Below are positions 27,063 through 35,735 of a stretch of 64,000 nucleotides of DNA, piece by piece (positions within the stretch are counted from its first letter, which is position 1; the number at the start of each line of letters is the position of its first letter). The notes beneath the pieces are model-generated. The model was not told the DNA's origin. It did not search any database and saw only the letters and a program-made list of their open reading frames with translations. This DNA comes from Pseudomaricurvus hydrocarbonicus (GTDB lineage Bacteria > Pseudomonadota > Gammaproteobacteria > Pseudomonadales > Cellvibrionaceae): positions 124,001-188,000 of the forward strand of contig NZ_JAAONZ010000005.1 of assembly GCF_011602365.1 (NCBI RefSeq). The letters are read 5' to 3'. The translations under genes and the position numbers were made by a program.

Positions 27063-28112
27063 TTATTTTCTCAGAAATCCTTGCGTGCCGCCCTTTGGGT
27101 TTGGCGCGAAGCCGTTGGCCGCCAAAGTTTCTTCGACAGTATCGTAGAAAACACCGATCTTAAGAATTTCGCGAGCTTCCTGCCCGTTGGCTACAGGACG
27201 ACCAAACTCTTTGGCGATGCGTACCAGCTGCTGAATTTGTTCAACCGTGGTCACCTTGTGAGAGCGATCCTGTGCCCAGAGATTGTCCTCAATGCCGCAG
27301 CGTACGTGTAACCCCATGGCCATACCCATCATATTGATTGGCAGTACGTTGAGCATCGAACTTTCCACGGTCAGCATGGTCCCGTCGGGGATGGCGCGCA
27401 GGAAGTTGGCCATGCTGTAGATATGCGGTTGATCCATGCCGCCACCAATGGCTACCCAGTTACACACCAGTGGGCCTTTGTAGACTCCTCTGCGCATCAG
27501 GCGCTCGACGGTTTCGTAACTGTTGATGTTATAGAATTGAAAAGCGCTTTGAATACCGGCGTTGCTCAGACGTTTTATGTGTTCTTCGATAAACTCGGGC
27601 CCTGAGGGTACGATCATTTCTCGGTAGGCCTCGTAGGTTTCGTTCCCCATGGAGGTGCCGGCGTAGTCGCGAGCATCCATCTGCTCTGTGACATTCATCT
27701 GCGTCGTGTTGACGGTGACGGTGACCTGATCGGGCTTGGGGTCGAGTTCGGCGAGCATGTGACGGGTGTCGTCTTCCAGCCACTTTGCCGCATCACCGTC
27801 TTCTGGCGGCGCGAAAGAAATGGAGCCTCCCACCTGAATAACCATTTCGGGTACCGCTTCACGCACGCCAGCGATCAGCTCGTTAAACTTGGAGAGATGC
27901 TTGGAGCCGCGGCCGTCCAGTTCGCGGACATGTAAATGCAATACAGAGGCGCCCGCTTCATAGCAATCAACCGCCTTTTGGATCTGATCTTGCATGGTCA
28001 CGGGAATGTCTTCCGGGTAGTCAGAGGGTAACCATTCAGGGCCATAGGGGGCCGCAGTAATAACCAGTTTGTCCTGATTTTCAGGGAAGAGTGAACCGTC
28101 GAGGAAATTCAT
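27063..28112 (-). CDS. Beta-keto acid cleavage enzyme (BKACE, DUF849)
   Basis: 349-residue cytoplasmic TIM-barrel metalloenzyme. The family condenses a beta-keto acid with acetyl-CoA to give acetoacetate and a new acyl-CoA. Seen: KLVITAAPYGPEW near the N-terminus, the zinc-ligand motif VLHLHVRELDGRG, QVGGSISF, TVESSMLN and GLHVRCGIEDNLW near the C-terminus, matching the Kce-type core. ATG at 28112 follows AAGGACACAGTC. It lies 51 bases downstream of the TauD-type gene. The context suggests cleavage of a keto acid formed by the oxidative steps; the exact substrate cannot be read from sequence. Confidence 0.87.
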   Translation of the reverse strand: MNFLDGSLFPENQDKLVITAAPYGPEWLPSDYPEDIPVTMQDQIQKAVDCYEAGASVLHLHVRELDGRGSKHLSKFNELIAGVREAVPEMVIQVGGSISFAPPEDGDAAKWLEDDTRHMLAELDPKPDQVTVTVNTTQMNVTEQMDARDYAGTSMGNETYEAYREMIVPSGPEFIEEHIKRLSNAGIQSAFQFYNINSYETVERLMRRGVYKGPLVCNWVAIGGGMDQPHIYSMANFLRAIPDGTMLTVESSMLNVLPINMMGMAMGLHVRCGIEDNLWAQDRSHKVTTVEQIQQLVRIAKEFGRPVANGQEAREILKIGVFYDTVEETLAANGFAPNPKGGTQGFLRK

Positions 28113-28163
28113 GACTGTGTCCTTTAATAAGTAAATTTGGAGGGGGTTGCAGGAAGCTGCTGA

Positions 28164-29012
28164 TCAAAAAGGCTGATCGCCAATGATGCCGGCCCGTTCC
28201 ATCTTGCGGTGGCAGGGTGGGTAGTCCATCACGGCATAATGCTGAGTACTGCGGTTGTCCCAGATTGCGACACTGTTGGGCTGCCAGCGCCAGCGCACCT
28301 GAAACTCCGGGATATAGGCTTGGCTAATGAGGTACCGCAGTAAATCGGCGGCACCAGGGTTGGCGTCCTGGCCAAAACGCACGCGTTCGGGTGTGTGGTA
28401 GTTGGTAAAGTGGGTGGTAAACCCATTCACAAACAGGATTTTTTCACCGGTCTCCGGATGCGTACGTACCACCGGATGTTCCGCGTCCGGGTATTGTGCC
28501 TTGAGCGCCAGACGTTTCTCGATGGGCATGGCCGCACCGAACGAGGACTCGATAGAATGGCGAGCGCGCAGATCGGCGATTTGTGTTTTCACATGTTCAG
28601 GCAACAGCTCGTAGGCTTTGGCCATGTTCGCCCACATGGTATCCCCGCCCACAGGCGGACATTCCACACAACGCAATACGCAGCCAAAGGGAGGAGCCTC
28701 GCGCCAAGTGGCGTCCGTGTGCCAGGCGTTTTCATAGCGATCCATGGGTTGATCGGGGGTCTTGTAAATGCGCACAAGCCCCGGGTGCTCTGGGTCGGAT
28801 CCCGCCACCGGGTGATCTTCGAGCGGACCAAAGCGCTCGGCGAAAGCCACGTGTTCGGCACGGGTGAAGGTCTGGTCGCGGAGAAACAGCACTTTGTGCT
28901 GCACCAACAGCTGGCGCAACTCATCAAACAAGCTGTCATCGTGAATAGCATCCGCAAGGTTGACGCCGGACAGTTCGGCACCAATGTTGTGGGTCAGCTG
29001 TTGAACGCGCAT
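28164..29012 (-). CDS. TauD/TfdA family Fe(II)/2-oxoglutarate dioxygenase
   Basis: 282-residue non-haem iron oxygenase. Iron ligands: WHTD (H98, D100) and STQHYAV (H258); R269 is placed to bind 2-oxoglutarate. FLRDQ, RCVECPPVGGDTMWANM and RTHPETGEKILFVN are family hallmarks. Family members oxidatively cleave sulfonates, aryloxyacetates or alkyl sulfates; the substrate here is unknown. The start at 29012 is chosen because it begins the conserved fold and follows AGGATATTCCC; the open frame extends upstream into the quinone oxidoreductase gene, which ends 10 bases before this ATG. The tight spacing implies cotranscription. Confidence 0.88.
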   Translation of the reverse strand: MRVQQLTHNIGAELSGVNLADAIHDDSLFDELRQLLVQHKVLFLRDQTFTRAEHVAFAERFGPLEDHPVAGSDPEHPGLVRIYKTPDQPMDRYENAWHTDATWREAPPFGCVLRCVECPPVGGDTMWANMAKAYELLPEHVKTQIADLRARHSIESSFGAAMPIEKRLALKAQYPDAEHPVVRTHPETGEKILFVNGFTTHFTNYHTPERVRFGQDANPGAADLLRYLISQAYIPEFQVRWRWQPNSVAIWDNRSTQHYAVMDYPPCHRKMERAGIIGDQPF

Positions 29013-29022
29013 GGGAATATCC

Positions 29023-30003
29023 TCAAATGACAAAGATGGACGAGCCGGTGGTTTTACGGGCTTCCAGATCGCGATGCGCTTGCACGGCGTCTTGCAGCGC
29101 ATAGTGCTGGTTGATTTCGATATTGATGCGACCGCTGCCAACGTGGTCAAAGAGCTCACTCGCCAGCGTCGCTTTTTCTTCTGGGTCGGCAATGTAATCG
29201 GCCAGTGCCGGACGTGTCATATACAGGGAACCCTTCATCGCCAGGAGTTGCGGATCAAAAGGGGGAATCGGGCCCGACGCGGTGCCGACGCAGACCAACA
29301 GGCCGCGGCGTTTGAGGGAATCCAGTGATGACATGAACGTGTCCTTGCCCACACTGTCAAACACCACGTGGACACCTTCGCCATCCGTCAGCTCGCGGAC
29401 TCGATGAGCGACATTTTCATGGCTGTAGTTGATGATGTGATCACAGCCGTGAGCTGTGGCGAGTTCGGCTTTGGCTTGAGTTGATACAGTACCGATCACG
29501 TTCAGCCCCAGTAATTTTGCCCACTGGGACACAATCAGACCAACTCCGCCAGCGGCGGCGTGCAGCAATATAGTATCGCCGGCCTTGAAGTCGTAGATGC
29601 GACGCATCAGATAGGATGAGGTCAGCCCCCGCATGGTCATGGCGGCGGCGGTTTCAAAACTGATACTTTCAGGCAGTTTGATAAGCGGGGCTGCGGGTAC
29701 AAGACGTTCGGTCGAGTAGGCTCCCAGGGTATTGATGAAACCGGTGTAGGTGACTCGCTCACCCTCCTTCACGTTGTCGACGTTCGGGCCAATTGCTGTT
29801 ACCACGCCGGAGGCTTCAACGCCGATACCGTTGGGGAGAGGGATGGGATAGGTGCCATTGCGAAAGTACGTGTCGGCGTAATTGAGGCCGACAGCCACAT
29901 GGCGCAGGCGCACTTCACCTGGTCCCGGATCCCCTACCTCCACATCTTCATAACGCAGAACCTCTGGTCCCCCGGTCTCATAAAAGCGGACACACTTAGC
30001 CAT
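29023..30003 (-). CDS. NADPH:quinone oxidoreductase (zinc-free MDR)
   Basis: 326-residue medium-chain reductase of the QorA type. The N-terminal GroES-like half includes GLNYADTYFRNGTY and NGIGVEASG. The Rossmann half has LHAAAGGVGLIVSQWAKLLG with the AAGGVG nucleotide-binding motif. Zinc-ligand cysteines are absent. Likely reduces quinones or enones in the cytoplasm. ATG at 30003 follows a strong AAGGAGACCGACC. First gene of the five-gene operon, transcribed divergently from the AraC gene, with the paired operator 97-131 bp upstream. Confidence 0.9.
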   Translation of the reverse strand: MAKCVRFYETGGPEVLRYEDVEVGDPGPGEVRLRHVAVGLNYADTYFRNGTYPIPLPNGIGVEASGVVTAIGPNVDNVKEGERVTYTGFINTLGAYSTERLVPAAPLIKLPESISFETAAAMTMRGLTSSYLMRRIYDFKAGDTILLHAAAGGVGLIVSQWAKLLGLNVIGTVSTQAKAELATAHGCDHIINYSHENVAHRVRELTDGEGVHVVFDSVGKDTFMSSLDSLKRRGLLVCVGTASGPIPPFDPQLLAMKGSLYMTRPALADYIADPEEKATLASELFDHVGSGRINIEINQHYALQDAVQAHRDLEARKTTGSSIFVI

Positions 30004-30099
30004 GGTCGGTCTCCTTCATAAAATGATTTGCAGTATTGGAAGCGTTAACGCTGAGTTATTGTGATCATCATATTAAAAAAGAGTAGGGGCTCTAACTTC

Positions 30100-30134
30100 A
30101 CTTTTGACGACACCGACTTTTCATTTCATGACAG
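30100..30134 (+). promoter_or_regulatory. Paired AraC-type operator in divergent promoter
   Basis: Half-sites ACTTTTGACGACA (30100-30112, degenerate) and TCATTTCATGACA (30121-30133), 21 bp apart. It lies between the divergent quinone oxidoreductase operon and the AraC gene. Positions 30115-30134 are identical to 24615-24634 upstream of the TonB receptor. Autoregulation and operon activation by the adjacent AraC protein are inferred. Confidence 0.72.
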
Positions 30135-30195
30135 CTGATGTATAAATGCTGGCCTCTAACACGATTCGATGTGTCTAAAAGAGGATGAGGACGTC

Positions 30196-31212
30196 ATGAC
30201 CACTCAAATGCGCGCTGCGGTACTGAACAATTATTCGGAGTTGTGTCGACACCTGGGGTTGAACCCCCAGCTCTTGTTAGGGGAGGTGGGCTTGACCCCA
30301 GCACTCTTGGCGGATCAGGATAATCGAATTTCAGCCACGGCCGTTGTCAGCCTGCTGGAAAAATCGGCACAGGCCAGCAACTGCCTAACTTTCGGATTGC
30401 GTTTGGCAGAAACCCGCCAGTTATCGGATTTTGGTGCCGTCAGTCTTTTGCTTCTGCATCAGAAAACCCTACGTGATGCGCTGCACATCACCATACATTA
30501 CCGCCGTCTGCTTAACGAAGCACTGGTGATGCACATCGAAGACGCTGGCAAGGTCGCTATCATTCGGGAGGAGGTTGTGACCGAAACTTCAGTGCCAGCG
30601 CGTCAGTCAATCGAGTTTGCCATCGGTGTCCTATACCGCTTATGCAAGGCCCTGTTGGGGGGGAATTGGCACCCGCAAAGCGTGAACTTTACCCACGATG
30701 CACCACAGGATGTGCAGCTTCACAAACGTATGTTCGGTGCTAAAGTTGAATTCGGTGCCGAGTTCAATGGCATAGTGTGCGCGAGTGCGGATCTGGATTG
30801 TCCCAACCCGCAAGCGGATCCTGCGATGGCACGTTATGCTGAGTTATTGCTGTCTTCTCTGCAGAGAGAGGAAGCCCTGTCGGTAGCAGAGGAAGTTCGT
30901 CAGGCCATTTATTTATTGCTGCCAATGGGGCGGGCTTCAATCGAACAAATTGCCCAAGCCATGGGGGTCAATACCAGAACTTTGCAACGCCGGTTGGAAA
31001 GTGATGGGGTCACGTTTACCGATTTGATCAATGAGGTGCGTTTTGTGCTGGTTCAACGCTACATGGCCAATCCTCAATACTCCTTGAGCTGCATAGCGGA
31101 TCTATTGGGTTACTCAATGGCCAGCTCTTTTACCCGTTGGTTCAACGCCCAGTTTGGTATGTCACCGGTACGTTGGCGTTCAATAAACTGCCCTTCCTCA
31201 AAGGGGGAGTGA
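30196..31212 (+). CDS. AraC family regulator (arabinose_bd-type N-terminal domain)
   Basis: 338-residue DNA-binding protein. The N-terminal 190 residues match the effector domain found in OruR-like regulators (LSDFGAVSLLLLHQKTLRDAL). The C-terminal AraC HTH pair is clear: ASIEQIAQAMGVNTRTLQRR (helix-turn-helix 1) and LSCIADLLGYSMASSFTRWF then GMSPVRWR (helix-turn-helix 2). Start ATG at 30196 follows GAGG; an upstream ATG (30169) has no ribosome-binding site. Divergent from the five-gene catabolic operon, with the paired 21-bp-spaced site between them. The same site upstream of the TonB receptor extends its likely regulon. Confidence 0.9.
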   Translation: MTTQMRAAVLNNYSELCRHLGLNPQLLLGEVGLTPALLADQDNRISATAVVSLLEKSAQASNCLTFGLRLAETRQLSDFGAVSLLLLHQKTLRDALHITIHYRRLLNEALVMHIEDAGKVAIIREEVVTETSVPARQSIEFAIGVLYRLCKALLGGNWHPQSVNFTHDAPQDVQLHKRMFGAKVEFGAEFNGIVCASADLDCPNPQADPAMARYAELLLSSLQREEALSVAEEVRQAIYLLLPMGRASIEQIAQAMGVNTRTLQRRLESDGVTFTDLINEVRFVLVQRYMANPQYSLSCIADLLGYSMASSFTRWFNAQFGMSPVRWRSINCPSSKGE

Positions 31213-32009
31213 CAATATCTCCGAGTATTTACTGTAGTGGTAACAGGAGATTTTTTCGGCAAGTGGGCTTCTGTTATTTTGCCGGGGCAGCTGTTTTATC
31301 TTCGCGGTCAGAATTACATTGCCATTATACAGAGCATGAAAAACTCTTGTTCATAAATATAGAGAATGTCAATTCAAGAAAGGGTGACGGATTTTAACTG
31401 CGAGCTTCTCGAGATACATTGCAGGGGAAGACAAAGGCTTCTTTTGACACAAAGTTGACGAACTTTTTCAGCATGAATCCGGCTTTATTGTGCGTTACCA
31501 GTCTGTAACTGGAGCGCGTTATTTCAGTTTCGACGAGTACACACCATAGTCATCATCCACGCTCTTCGACACAGACTCTGGTGCTCCACAGAGGCCGTGG
31601 AGAGCTCCCGAAGAGCCGTCTGCTGAGTATAGATTGCTCAAATGCCAGTGCATTATCTTTAAGCATGGCAAGTCCCTGTCTGTAAGGGCTGATTTTTTCA
31701 GCCGTTTTGTGGCTAGCGCTTTGGGTCCCCAGTGCACACATCATATTAACGGGTCTATGCCGCTCGTTACGATATTTTTAAGCTTGGTTTGTGCTAGCAG
31801 GTTTCGTGTTGGCGTGTAAAGTCGCACGTGTCAATTTTGCTGCGTGGCGTATGAATTATTCTAAAAATGTGATATTTTTCTAACTACTTGATTTATAGGG
31901 ATGTTTTGGTCAACGCCACAGGTTATCTCCGGGCTGATGATCGCGGCATAAGAATAATTAGGCTGCACGTTACGTGCAAAAGCCTGCCTGTTAAGGTGAC
32001 GGGGATAGA
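31213..32009. other. Intergenic region, no gene recognised
   Basis: About 800 bases, AT-richer than its surroundings, between the AraC gene and the SUFU gene. Minus-strand frames around 31519-31744 are broken and match nothing I recognise; they could be a decayed gene. No repeat copy or clear terminator was seen. Confidence 0.4.
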
Positions 32010-32633
32010 ATGAGCTTAATGGACGAATCCTGGTATGAGAGAGAAGAGCGAGCATACCAGCATCTGTTTGGTGAGACTGGACCTGGAATCTTTCCGTTAT
32101 CCACCAATATTTTTGACAAACTGGACGTGGATGCAATTAATCCGCGCTGGTTGGCGCATGGTGTTTTCAAGTGTAAACCCACCGAGCAGCGAAAAACCTG
32201 GGCGTATGTGACATCGGGGATGTCAAACCCCTGGGAAAGCAATCATCAGGGAATTACGTCGGGATTAGGTGTTGAATTCCTGCTTGAAACGGAAGAGGAG
32301 TCTGAATGGGCTGTGGAGGTATTGCAAACGTTAATGGCATACAACCTGCTTCGGGCATCGGGAAGCATGGGTGATTTGCCACCGTTTGAAAGCGGTCACT
32401 GCGTCCCCCTCTTTTTGTCCCAAACGATCAGCTCGATGATGTTTGTACCACCTAAAGATTTCCCGGATAGTTTCTGCCTGAATTCTGGCCGGGTGGATCT
32501 CATCCAAGTGGTTGGCATTACCCCGGAAGAATTCGACCAAGCTAAGCAAACTTCACCCGATGAGGTGAAGGCCAGGCTGTTGGCATCCCACGGAAATTTA
32601 GTAACCAGGGCGCATCGCGAAAGCGTGATTTAA
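32010..32633 (+). CDS. Suppressor-of-fused (SUFU) domain protein
   Basis: 207-residue soluble protein with the bacterial SUFU domain: WAYVTSGMSNPW followed by GLGVEFLLETEEESEWAVEV, and LPPFESGHCVPLF and MMFVPPKDF in the C-terminal half. In bacteria this fold often acts as an immunity protein for secreted toxins, but stand-alone genes with no toxin also occur, and no toxin is visible here. ATG at 32010 follows GGGGATAGA. Isolated on its strand with 800 bases of empty DNA upstream. The stop codon lies inside a degenerate 16-17-bp repeat (32622-32668). Confidence 0.78.
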   Translation: MSLMDESWYEREERAYQHLFGETGPGIFPLSTNIFDKLDVDAINPRWLAHGVFKCKPTEQRKTWAYVTSGMSNPWESNHQGITSGLGVEFLLETEEESEWAVEVLQTLMAYNLLRASGSMGDLPPFESGHCVPLFLSQTISSMMFVPPKDFPDSFCLNSGRVDLIQVVGITPEEFDQAKQTSPDEVKARLLASHGNLVTRAHRESVI

Positions 32634-32668
32634 GAAGAGCGCGACTTTAAAAAAAGCGCGATCGCGGA
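32622..32668. repeat. Degenerate 16-17-bp tandem repeat at SUFU 3' end
   Basis: agcgtgattt (32622), agcgcgactt (32638) and agcgcgatcg (32655) start three imperfect units that span the SUFU stop codon. Confidence 0.5.
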
Positions 32669-32755
32669 ATGTGGTGACTGCGCTGTACCTGTGTTACAGG
32701 CAAGGTAAATGATGTCCTCTACGTGCAGTCAGGAGGGCAGGCCAGCGTTTTTCGA

Positions 32756-33130
32756 TTAGCGGCTGAACTGTATCTCGAAGGGAATTCCATGAGGGTCAAT
32801 AAAAAATACCTGTGTTATTCCCGGGAGCAACCCCTCGGCGACTTTAAACTCAATTCCCCGCGCCTCTAACCGTCGAACCATTTCATCCTGACCGTCAGCC
32901 CTTAGGGCAATATGATCGATGGAGCCTGTTGCTGGGGAGTAGGTGGACTTTTCCCGCAAATGGATGATGGCATTACCGCTTGAGTCGCAAAGCCAATGGC
33001 CCTGATGTCCCCTTACCAGAGGGCCGGCTGTGTATTTCAGGCCGAGTACGTCCTCATAAAACCGCACACTGGCCATGACATCGGTCGTTCTGATATTAAT
33101 GTGGTCCAGCCCCTGAACTGGCATTGGCAT
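32756..33130 (-). CDS. VOC family protein (glyoxalase/bleomycin-resistance fold)
   Basis: 124-residue protein with paired beta-alpha-beta-beta-beta modules: GLDHINIRTTDVMASVRFYE at the start, SIDHIALRA in the second module, and ITQVFFIDPHGIPFEIQFS at the end. His in DHIN, His in DHIA and Glu in FEIQ are plausible metal ligands, as in extradiol dioxygenases and lyases of this superfamily. Two ATGs (33130 and 33124) lie after GGGAGAAG; the second has better spacing. Located 174 bases downstream of the alcohol dehydrogenase gene on the same strand, possibly the distal end of the SDR operon. Confidence 0.85.
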   Translation of the reverse strand: MPMPVQGLDHINIRTTDVMASVRFYEDVLGLKYTAGPLVRGHQGHWLCDSSGNAIIHLREKSTYSPATGSIDHIALRADGQDEMVRRLEARGIEFKVAEGLLPGITQVFFIDPHGIPFEIQFSR

Positions 33131-33293
33131 CTTCTCCCGTACTTATCTTTGCATGTTGAAAGTGCTTTGCCGTGGCTCCTGTCACCCGCAGGTGATTGAG
33201 TTTCTAACCGGATTAATTGCCTCGAATGCGAACATCAACAGTCTGCTGAATTCCTCGTGCAACCACCATCAGTAGTTTTCAGGTGATTTGAAT

Positions 33294-33321
33294 ACCCCCG
33301 TGACTCAAAATTTACGGGGGT
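33294..33321 (-). terminator. Stem-loop overlapping the alcohol dehydrogenase stop codon
   Basis: ACCCCCGT (33294-33301) pairs perfectly with ACGGGGGT (33314-33321); the gene's stop codon (33305-33307) lies in the loop. No T-run follows, so it may attenuate or protect the transcript rather than terminate it. Confidence 0.5.
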
Positions 33322-34339
33322 CCACAACCGTACGTATCGCCGCCTCTGGCCCCGACATTTCTGCCAGAGCCTGGGCTATTCCGCCAAGACCTATTTTGGC
33401 ACCGATCCAGGAGCCGATGTCAATTTTTCCGTCGGCGATGGTGTTGAGTGCCAACGTCATATCCTGGGGTTCTTCGCCTCCGGCAAAATATACCGTCAGG
33501 CGTTTATTCTGGGCGCTGAAGGTGAGAATCTGCTCGGGCTCCATGCAATAGCCACCCATCACAATACGGCCATCAAAGCGCACAGATTGGATGATCTGCT
33601 GTAGCAGCCCGGGCACACCCGCGCACTCGTACACCAGATTTACTTGCCTGCCGCCGAGGTCATGAATGGGCTCGTAGGGAGACATTTCACGCGGGTCAAT
33701 GACGATGTCAGCGCCCATTTTCAGCGCGGCCTTACGCCGGCCTGCGTGAAAATCGGCAGCTACGATCGGGCCGATCCCTTTAAGTTTAAGCCCAACAATC
33801 ACTCCCAGGCCGATGGCGCCACAGCCGATGACGAGAGGGGTATCCTCGTTGGTGGGCAGACCACGGCGGGCATGCTCGAGCCCGACGGCCAAAGGCTCTG
33901 TCATGGCCGCCAGGTCATCGTCGAGACCGCTGGGCACTTCAATGACCATGTCCTCATCGAGCAGCATGTACTCACCAAAGCCGCCCGGACAATCATTGTT
34001 AAAGCCGATGACCGAATGCGCACCCGCTTGCCTCATGATGGGAACGGATGTGACTTTTCGTCCTATCCTGATCGGTTTTTTACTGTTGGGGCCGTAATCA
34101 ATCACCTCGCCCACATACTCATGACCAGGTACAAAAGGGCGTGACAGATCCAGTCCGGCATACGGGCCACCATGTTTCTGGCACAGGCCCACAACCTGTT
34201 CTCCCGATTGTAAGAAATGCGCTTCCGAGGCGCACAATCCACAACTGTGGGTCCTGACCAGGACTTGCCCTTGTTGCGGGATTGGGTCGGGCACTTCGCC
34301 GACTGACACTTGACCGTCAAGAATATAAGCCGCTTTCAT
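33305..34339 (-). CDS. Zinc-binding MDR alcohol dehydrogenase
   Basis: 344-residue NAD(P)-dependent dehydrogenase. Catalytic zinc residues are recognisable: Cys in SCGLCASEAH and the His-Glu pair in PGHEYVGEV. The four-cysteine structural zinc lobe is absent. The Rossmann motif is PLVIGCGAIGLGVIVGLKLKG. Substrate is unknown; a secondary alcohol or polyol is plausible. ATG at 34339 follows GGAGAAAAC. It lies 25 bases downstream of the SnoaL-like gene and is the third gene of the operon opposite the LysR gene. Confidence 0.87.
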   Translation of the reverse strand: MKAAYILDGQVSVGEVPDPIPQQGQVLVRTHSCGLCASEAHFLQSGEQVVGLCQKHGGPYAGLDLSRPFVPGHEYVGEVIDYGPNSKKPIRIGRKVTSVPIMRQAGAHSVIGFNNDCPGGFGEYMLLDEDMVIEVPSGLDDDLAAMTEPLAVGLEHARRGLPTNEDTPLVIGCGAIGLGVIVGLKLKGIGPIVAADFHAGRRKAALKMGADIVIDPREMSPYEPIHDLGGRQVNLVYECAGVPGLLQQIIQSVRFDGRIVMGGYCMEPEQILTFSAQNKRLTVYFAGGEEPQDMTLALNTIADGKIDIGSWIGAKIGLGGIAQALAEMSGPEAAIRTVVDPRKF

Positions 34340-34364
34340 GTTTTCTCCAGGGGGGTGTTGTGAG

Positions 34365-34874
34365 TTACAGTTTGTCTGCTTTCAATCGCAGAGCTTCGTA
34401 GGAGGGGTCGGTGAGATCCCGGCGCCCGGCTGATACCTGAGTCATCGGTGTTACCGGCCGAATCTCATCAAAGTCCCGAATGGCGACGCGGCGATCAAGC
34501 CCCCAGCGGCCGTTGCGACGCGACCAGTGGTCAACATACCGTGTCCAAACCATCATCTGCATGGGCGTATCGTTTTGCAGAATTTTTAATGCCGCCATGC
34601 AATAGCTTTCACTGCCGGCGTTATCACCGTCCAGTTCAATGAGAATATTGGTGATCTGGTGAGAGTGAGCCAAGGTAGAACGGTGATGACCACAAATCAG
34701 GTCGATGACCCCCTTGCCGGGCCCCTGATAATAGTCAGCGCCATAATCGGCGAACGCATCTTCATGCCATATGGAGTGCCCCAAAGGAATGTCCAGCCGA
34801 TCCACGGAGCGGCAATAGCGGTAAATCAGCTCCGTGATCTGTTGACGATCCGATAAATTCTGCAGGGTCATCAT
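34365..34874 (-). CDS. SnoaL/NTF2-like protein
   Basis: 169-residue protein of the SnoaL_4 group: LSDRQQITELIYRYCRSVDR at the start, EDAFADYGADYYQGPG, HRSTLAHSHQITNILIELDG and the late RYVDHWSRRNGRWGLDRR pattern. The pocket-type fold is used by polyketide cyclases, dehydratases, isomerases and small subunits of ring-hydroxylating oxygenases. Its ATG overlaps the SDR stop codon by 4 bases (ATGA), so the two are translationally coupled and probably act on the same substrate. Confidence 0.85.
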   Translation of the reverse strand: MMTLQNLSDRQQITELIYRYCRSVDRLDIPLGHSIWHEDAFADYGADYYQGPGKGVIDLICGHHRSTLAHSHQITNILIELDGDNAGSESYCMAALKILQNDTPMQMMVWTRYVDHWSRRNGRWGLDRRVAIRDFDEIRPVTPMTQVSAGRRDLTDPSYEALRLKADKL

Positions 34875-35680
34875 AGTGTTTCCTTGCGGAATATGTCGGC
34901 GCTCATCTTGGCAATCATCCTTACCCGCTCACGCCGCTGAGCTGCCGAAATGCCACCGGGGCCGGGAGCATCGTCTGCTACGCCCCAGTCAGCGGCAGGG
35001 CCATGGGGCAATCGTTCGAGACCCACTTGAGCGACCTCGACGGGATCGGCCAAGCCAGGCGGGAGCGGCAGCCCATTGGCCGCCAATTGAGCCCGCAACA
35101 TCGGGGTATCCGTTCTGCCGAGAGCATAGAACAGAACATCCACCCCGTGAGGCTCCAGCTCTGCCCACAGACCTTCGGCAAAGCGCATGTTGAAGGCTTT
35201 GGTGCCGGAATAAGCCGACATATAGGGCCCGCTGCCGTGGCACGCCCCCGAGCCCACCAACAGAATTCCCCCCCGCTTGCGCTCACGCATGGCTTTGGCA
35301 AAATAGTGACAGCACTGAACCGGGCTCAGGGTATTGAGGGTAATCAGATCCATCCAGGCATCCATGTCTTTGTCCAGAAATTGAGCGCTGTTGGTGTCAG
35401 AGCCGGCGTTACTGATAAAGAGACCGACTTCCCGCCCCGCTGCCGCGTCGATAATAGTCGGCACGGCATCGGCGCTGGTCAGGTCAACAGAGACGGGGAC
35501 ACATTCCACACCGGATTCCTGTGAAACTTCCTCTGCTAATGCCATCAGCGGTGCCTCCCGGCGTGCGATGAGGATTAGATTCACCCCCTGGGCCGCGACT
35601 TGCCTGGCAAATTCTCGACCGGTGCCCTCTGAAGCCCCGGCAATAATGGCCCACGGGCCGTAACGCTCTGAAAAATCCAT
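34871..35680 (-). CDS. Short-chain dehydrogenase/reductase
   Basis: 269-residue NAD(P)-dependent oxidoreductase of the classical SDR type. Cofactor motif GASEGTG (residues 15-21), NAG at 91-93, catalytic Ser at about 144 and YSGTK (Y157, K161). The start at 35680 is chosen for GGAGACCAGA directly upstream; a longer frame begins at 35692. First gene of the operon SDR-SnoaL-alcohol dehydrogenase, divergent from the LysR gene. Confidence 0.88.
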   Translation of the reverse strand: MDFSERYGPWAIIAGASEGTGREFARQVAAQGVNLILIARREAPLMALAEEVSQESGVECVPVSVDLTSADAVPTIIDAAAGREVGLFISNAGSDTNSAQFLDKDMDAWMDLITLNTLSPVQCCHYFAKAMRERKRGGILLVGSGACHGSGPYMSAYSGTKAFNMRFAEGLWAELEPHGVDVLFYALGRTDTPMLRAQLAANGLPLPPGLADPVEVAQVGLERLPHGPAADWGVADDAPGPGGISAAQRRERVRMIAKMSADIFRKETL

Positions 35681-35735
35681 TCTGGTCTCCACTTTTTACG
35701 TTTATTCCGGGACGTGAATGCCAACAATTAGTATG

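Noticed and set aside
28395-29030. 211-codon plus-strand frame opposite the TauD-type gene
   Set aside because: Antisense to a well-supported gene with clear catalytic motifs; no motif of its own.
17894-30003. Idea that block 1 is a sulfonate or alkyl-sulfate pathway (TauD plus SulP)
   Set aside because: SulP and TauD families both have many other substrates, and no sulfatase, sulfite dehydrogenase or Ssu/Tau transporter is present. Not supported enough to call.
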